Below are positions 34,482 to 42,184 of a DNA stretch of 64,000 nucleotides, piece after piece. This stretch comes from Humibacillus xanthopallidus. Its GTDB lineage: Bacteria; Actinomycetota; Actinomycetes; Actinomycetales; Dermatophilaceae. The translations under genes and the position numbers were made by a program. Every line of letters begins with the position of its first letter. Position 1 is the first letter of the stretch. The stretch is taken from NCBI RefSeq assembly GCF_006717145.1, contig NZ_VFQF01000001.1, forward strand, positions 372,001-436,000, given 5' to 3'. A model generated the notes under the pieces. That model searched no databases. It was not told the DNA's origin and worked only from the letters and a program-made list of their open reading frames with translations.

Positions 34482-35869
34482 GCGGCCGCCCCGACGCCGC
34501 GCAGCAGGACGCTGCGCGCACGCTCGAGGAGATGAGGCGCATGCGCGAGATCGAGGAGGAGATCCTCGCCCGCGCCCCCGAGAACGACATCGGCCCGTCG
34601 CTCGAGCGCATCACCGCGGTCATGGAGCTCGCCGGCGACCCGCAGCGGACCTATCCGACGATCCACCTCACCGGCACGAACGGCAAGACGTCGACGAGCC
34701 GGATGATCGATGCGATCCTGCGCGAGAGCGGGCTGTCGACGGGCCGCTTCACCTCGCCGCACCTGCACGACATCCGTGAGCGGATCACCCTGTCGGGCAA
34801 GCCGATCCCGCGCGAGAAGTTCATCGCCGCCTATGACGAGATGGCTCCGCTCATCGAGATCGTCGACGCCCGCTCGCTCGAGTCGGGCGGCCGACGGATG
34901 AACTTCTTCGAGGTGCTCGTCGCGCTCGCCTACGCTGCCTTTGCCGATGCCCCGGTCGACGTCGCCGTCGTCGAGGTCGGTCTCGGCGGCTCGTGGGACG
35001 CCACCAACGTCATCGACGCCCAGGTCGCCGTCGTCACGCCCGTCGACCTCGACCACACGCACCTGCTCGGTGACGACGTCGTCTCTATCGCCGAGGAGAA
35101 GAGCGGCATCATCAAGGCCGACTCCGTCACCGTCTCGGGCGCCCAGGACGAGGACGTCACCCAGGTGCTCAAGGACCGTGTCGAGGAGGTCGGTGGCAGC
35201 CGGATCGTCTTCGAGGGCAACGACTTCGGCGTCGTGACGCGTGAGGTCGCCCTGGGTGGCCAGCAGGTCGGTCTCCGTGGCCTCGCGGGGGAGTACGCCG
35301 ACCTCTTCCTCCCGCTCCACGGCGCCCACCAGGCGAGCAACCTCGCGACTGCGGTTGCGGCCGTCGAGGCCTTCCTCGGCGGTGGGGAGCAGCGCATCGA
35401 CGCCGACGTGCTCGCTGCGGCCTGCGCGAGCATGACCTCGCCCGGACGCCTCGAGGTCGTGCGGCGGTCGCCGACCGTGCTCGTCGACGCGGCGCACAAC
35501 CCGCACGGCGCGCGCTCGCTCGTCGCCGCGCTCGACGAGGCGTTCACCTTCACCCGCCTCGTGGGACTCGTCGGCATCGTGGCCGACAAGGATGCCGTCG
35601 GCATGCTCGAGGTGCTCGAGCCGGCCCTCGACCACGTCGTCATCACGCGCAGCTCCTCGCCGCGGGCGATGGCTCCCGACCGCCTCGGCGCGCTCGCGTC
35701 CGAGATCTTCGGCGAGTCCCGCGTCACCGTCGTGCGCGACCTGCCCGACGCGCTCGAGCAGGCCGTCACGCTGGCGGAGGCCGAGGGCATGGGCGGCGGG
35801 GTCATCGCGACCGGCTCGGTCATCACGGCCGGCGAGGTGCGCATGCTCCTCGGCACGACGGACGTGTGA
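34478..35869 (+). CDS. folC: folylpolyglutamate synthase / dihydrofolate synthase
   Basis: 463 residues. The Mur-ligase-type P-loop GTNGKTST is at 66-73, followed by GRFTSPHLHDIRERI, VVEVGLGGSWDATNV and the C-terminal VLVDAAHNPHGARSL. FolC adds glutamate to dihydropteroate and extends the polyglutamate tail of folates. GTG 34478 overlaps the previous stop and has GGAGG upstream; longer upstream frames are read-through of the GNAT gene. The N-terminus (about 1-35) is an unusual charged helix. Gene order folC-(repeat)-bL12-like-DUF4233-ndk resembles other actinobacteria. Confidence 0.95.
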   Translation: MSGRPDAAQQDAARTLEEMRRMREIEEEILARAPENDIGPSLERITAVMELAGDPQRTYPTIHLTGTNGKTSTSRMIDAILRESGLSTGRFTSPHLHDIRERITLSGKPIPREKFIAAYDEMAPLIEIVDARSLESGGRRMNFFEVLVALAYAAFADAPVDVAVVEVGLGGSWDATNVIDAQVAVVTPVDLDHTHLLGDDVVSIAEEKSGIIKADSVTVSGAQDEDVTQVLKDRVEEVGGSRIVFEGNDFGVVTREVALGGQQVGLRGLAGEYADLFLPLHGAHQASNLATAVAAVEAFLGGGEQRIDADVLAAACASMTSPGRLEVVRRSPTVLVDAAHNPHGARSLVAALDEAFTFTRLVGLVGIVADKDAVGMLEVLEPALDHVVITRSSSPRAMAPDRLGALASEIFGESRVTVVRDLPDALEQAVTLAEAEGMGGGVIATGSVITAGEVRMLLGTTDV

Positions 35870-35920
35870 CCGGCGGATGTCGCAGCTCGCCGCCGGCCGG
35901 CCGCCAGTCCGAGTGGGCAC

Positions 35921-36019
35921 GACCGCCCGAACCGCCGTGACCGCCCGAACCGCCGTGACCGCCCGAACCGCCGTGACCGCCCGAACCGCCGTGACCGCCC
36001 GAACCGCCGTGACCGCCCG
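35921..36019. repeat. 18-bp perfect tandem repeat, 5.5 copies
   Basis: Unit GACCGCCCGAACCGCCGT is present five times without mismatch, then a half unit, in the gap between folC and the bL12-like gene. It ends 2 nt before the TAGGCT -10 box of that gene. The spacing (18 bp, about 1.7 helical turns) makes it a possible upstream promoter element and a likely variable-number locus. It has no spacers and is not a CRISPR array. Confidence 0.95.
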
Positions 36020-36021
36020 CT

Positions 36022-36027
36022 TAGGCT
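36022..36027 (+). promoter_or_regulatory. -10 box of the bL12-like gene
   Basis: TAGGCT ends 6 nt before ATG 36034; leaderless transcript expected. The tandem repeat lies immediately upstream, in the -35 region. Confidence 0.55.
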
Positions 36028-36033
36028 GACCCC

Positions 36034-36480
36034 ATGCCTCCCTTCGTCAAGCTCGTCGTCATCGTGGCGGTCGTCGTTCTCGCCGTCGTGCTGTGGGGGC
36101 GGGTCATGGGCCGGCGCGACCCCGACCGCAAGCTCGTCGGCCTCACCGACGCCGTGCGCGCCAAGGTGAGCCGCGAGATCAGCGCCGGCCACAAGCTGAA
36201 CGCGATCAAGATCTACCGCGAGGCCACCGGCGCGCCGCTCACCGACGCCAAGAGCGCGATCGACAACTGGTTCGTGCCCGGCCGGGGGCCGGGCGTTCGT
36301 GACGCGGCGTCCTCGTGGAGCGAGGGGCGCCTGACCGACGAGGCCCGTTCGCGCATCAGCGAGCTTGTAATGGCGGGTCGGCGCGAGGACGCCATGGCCC
36401 TCTATGCAGAGGCCACGGGCGCGAGCAGCACCGAGGCCCAGGCCATCATCCGCACGTGGGACACCGCGCAGGACTTCTGA
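36034..36480 (+). CDS. membrane-anchored protein with two bL12-C-terminal-like repeats
   Basis: 148 residues. An N-terminal membrane helix (FVKLVVIVAVVVLAVVL, about 4-21) is followed by a basic stop-transfer segment. Two related domains follow, about 33-80 and 98-145. The first has HKLNAIKIYREATGAPLTDA, similar to the ribosomal protein bL12 C-terminal motif (K-x-x-A-I-K-x-x-R-E-x-T-G-x-x-L-x-D-A-K). The second (RREDAMALYAEATGASSTEA) repeats the pattern. In bL12 this fold recruits translation GTPases. Function here is unknown. Confidence 0.75.
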   Translation: MPPFVKLVVIVAVVVLAVVLWGRVMGRRDPDRKLVGLTDAVRAKVSREISAGHKLNAIKIYREATGAPLTDAKSAIDNWFVPGRGPGVRDAASSWSEGRLTDEARSRISELVMAGRREDAMALYAEATGASSTEAQAIIRTWDTAQDF

Positions 36481-36555
36481 CCCAGGACCCCCGGCCACCC
36501 ACTCGCACTCCCGAGCCCCACCGCACTCCAGCACCCAGCACCCGAGGACCCTCCG

Positions 36556-37005
36556 ATGCGCGGCATCATCTTCTACGGCACGACCGGCAAGTTCACCTGG
36601 CGCATGCTCGCCACCGTGCTCGGCGGCGAGGCGCTCTGCATCGCGCTCGGTGCCCTCGTCGCCCGCGGCCTCGCGGCGACCGACGCGGCAGCCAGCCCCA
36701 CGGCATACCTCGTCGTCGGGATCGGGCTCGCGGCCCTCGCCGTCGTCGCGGCGGGCACGCTGCGCCGGCCCTGGGGCATCACCCTCGGGTGGGGGGTGCA
36801 GGCGCTGACCCTGCTCAGCGCGCTCGTCGTGCCGCTCATGCTCGTCGTCGGCATCTTCTTCCTCACGATGTGGGTCACATGCCTCATCCAGGGCGCGCGG
36901 ATCGACGCCGAGGTCCTGCAGCGCGAGGCGGCCGCTGCCGAGGCAAACGTCACGGCCGAAGGCGGTGGGTCGGCCGGCGGCCCGGCCGATAGGGTGGACG
37001 AGTGA
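36556..37005 (+). CDS. DUF4233 membrane protein
   Basis: 149 residues with four membrane helices (about 15-36, 48-66, 71-95 and 98-118) and an alanine-rich, charged C-terminal tail. It matches the DUF4233 family, conserved in actinobacteria between folC and ndk. Function unknown. ATG has GAGGA 7 nt upstream. The stop overlaps the ndk start (GTGA). Confidence 0.8.
   Translation: MRGIIFYGTTGKFTWRMLATVLGGEALCIALGALVARGLAATDAAASPTAYLVVGIGLAALAVVAAGTLRRPWGITLGWGVQALTLLSALVVPLMLVVGIFFLTMWVTCLIQGARIDAEVLQREAAAAEANVTAEGGGSAGGPADRVDE
36990..36995 (+). promoter_or_regulatory. -10 box of ndk
   Basis: TAGGGT ends 6 nt before GTG 37002, inside the end of the DUF4233 gene. ndk could therefore be transcribed both from the operon and from its own leaderless promoter. 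Confidence 0.45.
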
Positions 37006-37424
37006 CCACCGAACGCTCACTCGTCCTCGTCAAGCCCGACGGATTCAAGCGCGGACTCTCCGGGGAGGTGCTGCGTCGCATCGAGGCCAAGGGCTACACC
37101 CTGGTCGCCCTCGCGGTGCTGACCCCGACCCGCGAGCAGCTCGCCGTGCACTACGAGGAGCACGTCGGCAAGTCGTTCTACGAGCCGCTCGTCGACTTCA
37201 TGACCTCGGGCCCGGTCACCGCCGTCGTCATCGAGGGCGAGGACTGCGTCAAGGGCTTCCGCTCGCTCGCCGGGGCCACCAACCCCACCGAGGCGCTGCC
37301 GGGCACGATCCGCGGCGACTTCGGGCGCGACTGGGGCACCCCGGTGCAGCAGAACATCGTGCACGGCTCGGACTCGCACGAGTCGGGCCAGCGCGAGATC
37401 GCCATCTGGTTCCCCGAGCTCTGA
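37002..37424 (+). CDS. ndk: nucleoside diphosphate kinase
   Basis: 140 residues, typical length. RSLVLVKPDGFKRGLSGEVL opens the fold; the active-site His121 lies in NIVHGSDS, followed by REIAIWFPEL. It transfers the gamma phosphate between NTPs and NDPs through phospho-His. GTG start overlaps the upstream stop. Confidence 0.97.
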   Translation: MTTERSLVLVKPDGFKRGLSGEVLRRIEAKGYTLVALAVLTPTREQLAVHYEEHVGKSFYEPLVDFMTSGPVTAVVIEGEDCVKGFRSLAGATNPTEALPGTIRGDFGRDWGTPVQQNIVHGSDSHESGQREIAIWFPEL

Positions 37425-37619
37425 GCCGGGCGGCCGGGTGGCCGCTCTCCCCGGCGCCGCTCCGGTGTCGTCCCCTCGGACGTCCCGCGGTCCGCTGACC
37501 CCGGGGTGTGCCGTCCGGTGGCGTGCCGCGCCACGCCCGGGGCCGCGTCACTCGAGTCACACCCGTCACACAATGCGCGACACTCGCCCGATGCGCTCGG
37601 GCCCGCGCGGTGGCCGCGA

Positions 37620-37625
37620 CACAAT
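37620..37625 (+). promoter_or_regulatory. -10 box of mreB
   Basis: CACAAT ends 7 nt before ATG 37633. A second CACAAT occurs about 50 nt upstream. No ribosome-binding site precedes the ATG, so the mreB mRNA is probably leaderless. Confidence 0.45.
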
Positions 37626-37632
37626 CCGGGCC

Positions 37633-38658
37633 ATGACCACCTGGCCGGCGCTCGGACGCGATCTCGCGATCGACCTGGGCACCGCCAACACGCTGATCCA
37701 CGTGCGCGGCCGGGGCGTCGTGCTCGAGGAGCCGTCGGTCGTCGCGGTCGAGGTCGGCTCCGGCCGGCTCGTCGCCGCCGGCACGCAGGCCAAGGAGATG
37801 CTCGGGCGGGCCCCGGGCACCATCCGGGCCGTGCGGCCCCTGCGCGACGGTGTCGTCTCCGACGCCGACGAGGCCGAGCGGATGCTCCGGTGGTTCATCG
37901 ACCAGGTGCGCCCGTCGCGCCTCGTGCGGCCCCGGATGGTGCTGTGCGTGCCGAGCGAGGTCACCGGCGTCGAGCGCCGCGCCCTCGAGGACGCGGCGAC
38001 CCGGTGCGGCGCCCGCCGGGTCTACATGGTCGAGGAGCCGATGGCCGCCGCGGTCGGGGCCGGCCTGCCCGTGCACGAGACAGCGGCGAGCATGGTCGTC
38101 GACATCGGTGGGGGCACGACCGACGTCGCCGTCATCAGCCTCGCCGGCATCGTCACCTCCACCTCGCTGCGCACAGCCGGCGACGAGATCGACGAGGCCC
38201 TCATCAGCCACGTCAAGGCCGAGTACTCCCTCCTGCTCGGCGAGCGCAGCGCCGAGGACATCAAGGTGGCGGTCGGGTCGGTCTTCCCGCTCCGCGAGGA
38301 GCTGACGACGCGCCTGCGCGGGCGTGACCTCACGACAGGACTGCCCAAGACCATCGAGGTCGGCTCGGCCGAGGTGCGCCGGGCCATCGAGGGTCCCGTG
38401 CTCCAGATCATCGAGCTCGTGCGGGCCACCCTCGACGTCTGCCCGCCCGAGCTCGCCGGAGACATCATCGACCGCGGCATCACGCTGACCGGCGGGGGAG
38501 CGCTGCTACGCGGGCTCGACGCTCGGATGCGCCACGAGCTCGGCGTGCCCGTCCACGTGGCCGAGGACCCGCTGCGGGCCGTCGCTCGTGGGGCCGGTCG
38601 CTGCGTCGACGACTTCGCGAGCCTCGAGCGGGTGCTCGTCGGGGACCGCCGGCTCTAG
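37633..38658 (+). CDS. mreB: rod shape-determining protein MreB
   Basis: 341 residues with the actin-fold signatures: LGRDLAIDLGTANTLIHVRG (phosphate 1), MVVDIGGGTTDVAVISLAG (phosphate 2), LTGGGALLRGLD (adenosine) and the MVEEPMAAAVGAGLPV segment. MreB polymers guide the elongation machinery under the membrane. First gene of an mreB-mreC-mreD-mrdA operon. ATG 37633 is preferred over longer frames that start in the ndk downstream region. The actinobacterial distribution of MreB is patchy, so this points to a rod-shaped or formerly rod-shaped lineage. Confidence 0.93.
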   Translation: MTTWPALGRDLAIDLGTANTLIHVRGRGVVLEEPSVVAVEVGSGRLVAAGTQAKEMLGRAPGTIRAVRPLRDGVVSDADEAERMLRWFIDQVRPSRLVRPRMVLCVPSEVTGVERRALEDAATRCGARRVYMVEEPMAAAVGAGLPVHETAASMVVDIGGGTTDVAVISLAGIVTSTSLRTAGDEIDEALISHVKAEYSLLLGERSAEDIKVAVGSVFPLREELTTRLRGRDLTTGLPKTIEVGSAEVRRAIEGPVLQIIELVRATLDVCPPELAGDIIDRGITLTGGGALLRGLDARMRHELGVPVHVAEDPLRAVARGAGRCVDDFASLERVLVGDRRL

Positions 38659-38665
38659 GCCGCCC

Positions 38666-39535
38666 ATGGACCCGACCCACCAGCGCCGCCTCCTCGCCGG
38701 GCTCGTCGTCGCCACCCTGGCCCTGCTCGGCGCCGACCTCGCCGGCTCCGGAGTCGCCGGAGCGGTGCGCGACGCCGGCGGCGCGGTGCTCGGGCCCGTC
38801 CAGCGCGCGCTCTCCGGAGCGCCCCGCGACGAGATCGCCGCTCTCGAGGCGCAGAACGTCCTGCTCCGCGCCACGGTCGCCGACCAGCAACGGCGGCTCG
38901 CGGAGCGGGAGCGCCTCGCCGAGCTGGTCGGCGGCGACCCGGCGACCGGTCACCGCTTCGTCGCGGCCCGCGTCGTCGCCAGCGACATCAGCCCGCTCGG
39001 AGGCCGCGGCCTGACGCTCGACGTCGGCACCCGCGACGGCGTGACGGCCGACTCGACCGTGGTGACCGCCGAGGGACTCGCCGGGCGCGTCGTCGCCGTG
39101 TCGCCCTGGACGTGCGACGTGCAGGTGCTCGGCAGCACCGGCTCGGTCATCGGCGTGCGGGTCGGCCCTGCGGGCACCCTCGCGACGGTGAGCTCGCCCT
39201 CGTCGACCGACCGCGAGTCGCGGCCGCGCGGGTCGCTCACGCTGTCGTTCGTCCAGCCCGGCACGCCCGTGGTCGGTGACACCGTGACGACCCTCGGCAG
39301 CGTCGACGAGCGCCCGTATGCCGCAGGCATCGTCGTCGGCACGGTGACCGCCGTCGACCCCGACCGAGGACAGCTCACCCGCACCGCGACCGTGCGCCCG
39401 GTCGTCGACCCCGACGCGATCGACGTCGTCGCCGTGCTCGTGCCGCAGGACCGGGTCGCAGCGCGTCCTGAGGTGCCCGCGGCCGGCGCCGCCTCCGGAC
39501 CGGTCGTCGCGACCGAACAGGGGGCCGCGTCGTGA
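38666..39535 (+). CDS. mreC: cell shape protein MreC
   Basis: 289 residues. One membrane helix (LLAGLVVATLALLGADL) near the N-terminus, a coiled-coil (DEIAALEAQNVLLRATVADQ, about 54-85), then two beta-barrels with the typical RVVASDISPLGGRGLTLDVG and EGLAGRVVAVSPWTCDVQVL. MreC is periplasmic-side scaffold that activates PBP2-RodA. ATG 38666 lies 8 nt after the mreB stop. The stop overlaps mreD (GTGA). C-terminal tail is alanine-rich. Confidence 0.88.
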   Translation: MDPTHQRRLLAGLVVATLALLGADLAGSGVAGAVRDAGGAVLGPVQRALSGAPRDEIAALEAQNVLLRATVADQQRRLAERERLAELVGGDPATGHRFVAARVVASDISPLGGRGLTLDVGTRDGVTADSTVVTAEGLAGRVVAVSPWTCDVQVLGSTGSVIGVRVGPAGTLATVSSPSSTDRESRPRGSLTLSFVQPGTPVVGDTVTTLGSVDERPYAAGIVVGTVTAVDPDRGQLTRTATVRPVVDPDAIDVVAVLVPQDRVAARPEVPAAGAASGPVVATEQGAAS

Positions 39536-40032
39536 GGGTCACGCTGCTGGGAGTCTGCAGGACGGCATACGTCGTCGTCGCGGCGCTGCTGTCGGCTACG
39601 CTGCTGCCCCGGCTCGGGGTGCCGGAGGAGTGGGTGCCCGACCTCGTGCTCATCGGGGTCGTCGCGACGGCCGTGCTGCGCGGGCCGGTGCACGGCGCCC
39701 TCGTCGGGCTCGTGGCCGGCTGGGTCGTCGAGCTCGTGCCGCCCGTCGGGTCGCCGCTCGGTCTCACGCCGCTCGTCATGATGCTCGGCGGGCTCGTCGG
39801 GGGGCTCTTCCACCGGGTGTCATCGCGCACGCTCGGCCGCGCGGTCCTCGCGCTGGCCGCTGCCGGCGTCGTCGTCCTGCTCGGCCGCGCTGCCTCGGTG
39901 ATCGTGGCCGAGGGCAGCGTCTCTGCGTCCGAGGGGCTGGGCCGGCTCGCCTCGACCGTCGCCGTAGGGCTGCTCGCGCTACCCGTGCTGCTCGCCGTCG
40001 ACCGCGCCCTCGTGCGACGGAGGCTCGGGTGA
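39532..40032 (+). CDS. mreD: rod shape-determining membrane protein MreD
   Basis: 166 residues with about five membrane helices (RTAYVVVAALLSATLLPRL first; LIGVVATAVLRG, ALVGLVAGWVVELVPPVGSP later). The E-L-V-P-P-x-G-x-x-x-G motif is typical of MreD. Membrane partner of MreC in the elongasome. It overlaps mreC and mrdA by 4 nt each. Confidence 0.85.
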   Translation: MRVTLLGVCRTAYVVVAALLSATLLPRLGVPEEWVPDLVLIGVVATAVLRGPVHGALVGLVAGWVVELVPPVGSPLGLTPLVMMLGGLVGGLFHRVSSRTLGRAVLALAAAGVVVLLGRAASVIVAEGSVSASEGLGRLASTVAVGLLALPVLLAVDRALVRRRLG

Positions 40033-42104
40033 GGCGCCGTCGCCCGCCCCGTGGCGCGGGGGTCCGGCGCGCGGGCACCCGCGACAGGGGTCGCACCCGC
40101 TGCGCCCGCCCGACCCGGCCGACTGGGGTCGCCGGCGTCGTGCTCGTCCTGCTCGTGTCGCTCTTCGGCCTCGTCGTCGCGCGGCTCGGCCAGGTGCAGC
40201 TGCTGGGTGGGGCCGAGCTGACCAGCCAGGCCGGCTCGGTGCACACCCGGACGATCACCGAGCACGCCCTGCGCGGGCAGATCCTCGACCGCACCGGGGC
40301 GCCGCTCGTGTCCAACGCCTTCACGACCGTCGTCACCCTCGAGCGGGGGGTCCTGCTCGACGCCGACGACGGCGGGCGCGCCCTCGTGCGATCCGTCGCG
40401 GCGGTGCTCGGCCAGCCCTTCGACCGGCTCTGGAGCAAGACGATGCTCTGCGGCACCGTCGGCGCTCCTCGGGCTCCCGCGTGCTTCAACGGCTCGCCCT
40501 ACGTGCCGATCCCGATCGCGACCGGCGTCGACCCGCAGCGCGCGCTGACGCTCATGGAGCAGCCCGAGAAGTTCCCCGGCATCGGCGTGGCCCCGGAGCC
40601 GGCGCGCAGCTATCCCGCGCCCTCGGGAGCCAACGCCGCCCACCTGCTCGGGTGGGTCGCGCGGGCCGGCGTCGCCGATCTCGAGAAGGGAAGCGGCGCC
40701 ATCGACGCCGAGGACGTCGTCGGCAGGTCGGGTCTCGAGCAGCAGTACGACTCAGCGCTGCGTGGGCGCAACGGCGCCACCGTCGTCGCCATCGACCCCC
40801 GCGGCGTCGTCACCGAGACGCTGTCGAGCCGGGCACCGGTGCCGGGGTCCGACGTCGTCACCCACCTCGACGCCCGGCTCCAGGCCCGCACCGAGGCCGT
40901 GCTCGCGCAGACGGTGGCCCGGGCCCGCGCCGAGGGGCTGCCCGCCGACGCCGCCGCAGCCGTGGTCCTCGACGTCACCAACGGCGCCGTCGTCGCGGCA
41001 GCCAGCAACCCGGCATACGACCCCGGCGTCTTCACCGGCGGCATCAGCAGCGCGCAGCTCGAGCAGCTGAGCGACGAGAGGCGCGGGGTGCCTCTCACGT
41101 CGCGGATCACGAGTGAGACCTTCCCGCCGGCCTCGACCTTCAAGGTCATCTCGGTGCCGGCTGCGGTGGCGTCGGGAGCCAGGCTGACCGGCACCTACGA
41201 CTGCTCACCGAGCCTCACCGTCGGCGGCCGGGTGTTCAAGAACTTCGAGTCGCGCGGCTACGGGCCGATCGACCTGCACCAGGCGCTCGTCGTCTCGTGC
41301 GACACCGTCTTCTACCGCCTCGCGTATGCCGCGTGGCAGGCGCAGGGGGGCATCGCCGCGCCGCCCGGCGCGCGGGACTCCTTCGCCGAGACCGCGCGTG
41401 CCTTCGGCATCGGGCGGCCCACCGGCATCGACGTGCCGGGGGAGTCGGCCGGTCGCCTGCCCGACCGGACCTGGAAGGAGCAGTACTGGTCCACCACCCG
41501 CACCGCGACCTGTGAACGGGCCAGGAGCGGCTATCCGGAGGTGGCGCGCACCGACAAGGAGCGCGCCACCTACCTCACCCGGCTCGCCGTCGAGAACTGC
41601 GCGAGCGGCTGGCAGTGGCGCGCCGGCGACGCCGTCAACTTCTCGATCGGGCAGGGCGACCTCGCGGTGACGCCCCTGCAGATGGCGCAGGTCTACTCCG
41701 CGATCGCCAACGGCGGCACGCTGTGGCAGCCGCAGGTCGCGGCGGGTTTGCGCGCCCCCGGCGGTGCCGTCACGCCGATCGCGCCGCGGCGCACCGGCAC
41801 CGTCGGGGTGCCCGCCGAGGTGCTGGCCTACGTGCGGGCGGCCCTCGCCGACGTGACCCGGCCCGGAGGCTCCGCGGGGACGGCATGGGCCGGCTTCCCC
41901 CAGGACCGCTACCCGGTCGCCGGCAAGACCGGAACCGGAGAGGTCTTCGGCAAGAAGGCCACCGCGTGGTTCGCCGCCTTCGGGCCCACGACACGGCCGA
42001 AGTACGCCGTCGTCGTGGTCGTGAGCCAGGGTGCGTCGGGCTCGAAGGTGGCTGCGCCCGCGGTGCGGAAGATCTTCGATGCCATCCTGTCCCTGAAGCT
42101 CTGA
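40029..42104 (+). CDS. mrdA: penicillin-binding protein 2 (class B transpeptidase)
   Basis: 691 residues. A very basic cytoplasmic N-terminus is followed by one membrane helix (VVLVLLVSLFGLVVARLG, about 37-55). The pedestal domain includes RGQILDRTGAPLVSN. The transpeptidase domain has S369-T-F-K372 (PPASTFKV), S423-C-D425 and K633-T-G-T636. It cross-links peptidoglycan during elongation with RodA. GTG overlaps the mreD stop. Several Cys pairs (MLCGTV, PACFNG; TATCERARS, ENCASGW) in extracytoplasmic regions may be disulfides. Followed by a palindrome and the FUSC-like gene, not rodA. Confidence 0.93.
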   Translation: MRRRRPPRGAGVRRAGTRDRGRTRCARPTRPTGVAGVVLVLLVSLFGLVVARLGQVQLLGGAELTSQAGSVHTRTITEHALRGQILDRTGAPLVSNAFTTVVTLERGVLLDADDGGRALVRSVAAVLGQPFDRLWSKTMLCGTVGAPRAPACFNGSPYVPIPIATGVDPQRALTLMEQPEKFPGIGVAPEPARSYPAPSGANAAHLLGWVARAGVADLEKGSGAIDAEDVVGRSGLEQQYDSALRGRNGATVVAIDPRGVVTETLSSRAPVPGSDVVTHLDARLQARTEAVLAQTVARARAEGLPADAAAAVVLDVTNGAVVAAASNPAYDPGVFTGGISSAQLEQLSDERRGVPLTSRITSETFPPASTFKVISVPAAVASGARLTGTYDCSPSLTVGGRVFKNFESRGYGPIDLHQALVVSCDTVFYRLAYAAWQAQGGIAAPPGARDSFAETARAFGIGRPTGIDVPGESAGRLPDRTWKEQYWSTTRTATCERARSGYPEVARTDKERATYLTRLAVENCASGWQWRAGDAVNFSIGQGDLAVTPLQMAQVYSAIANGGTLWQPQVAAGLRAPGGAVTPIAPRRTGTVGVPAEVLAYVRAALADVTRPGGSAGTAWAGFPQDRYPVAGKTGTGEVFGKKATAWFAAFGPTTRPKYAVVVVVSQGASGSKVAAPAVRKIFDAILSLKL

Positions 42105-42126
42105 CAGCTCTGAGAGTTCCGGGTGC

Positions 42127-42144
42127 GCCCCAGCGCGCTGGGGC
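42127..42144 (+). terminator. 18-bp perfect palindrome after mrdA
   Basis: GCCCCAGCGCGCTGGGGC is fully self-complementary. It lies 22 nt after the mrdA stop and 41 nt before the next start. It may weakly terminate or stabilise the mre mRNA. Confidence 0.6.
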
Positions 42145-42184
42145 CCGGAGCGCTCCGACAGCACTGACGAAGGGGGAGGCCCGG

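Noticed and set aside
35921-36019. CRISPR array
   Set aside because: Units are directly contiguous with no spacers and no cas genes nearby; it is a simple tandem repeat.
34930-37020. 696-codon minus-strand frame including GRSRRF repeats
   Set aside because: The peptide repeat is just the antisense of the 18-bp tandem repeat; the frame crosses four real genes.
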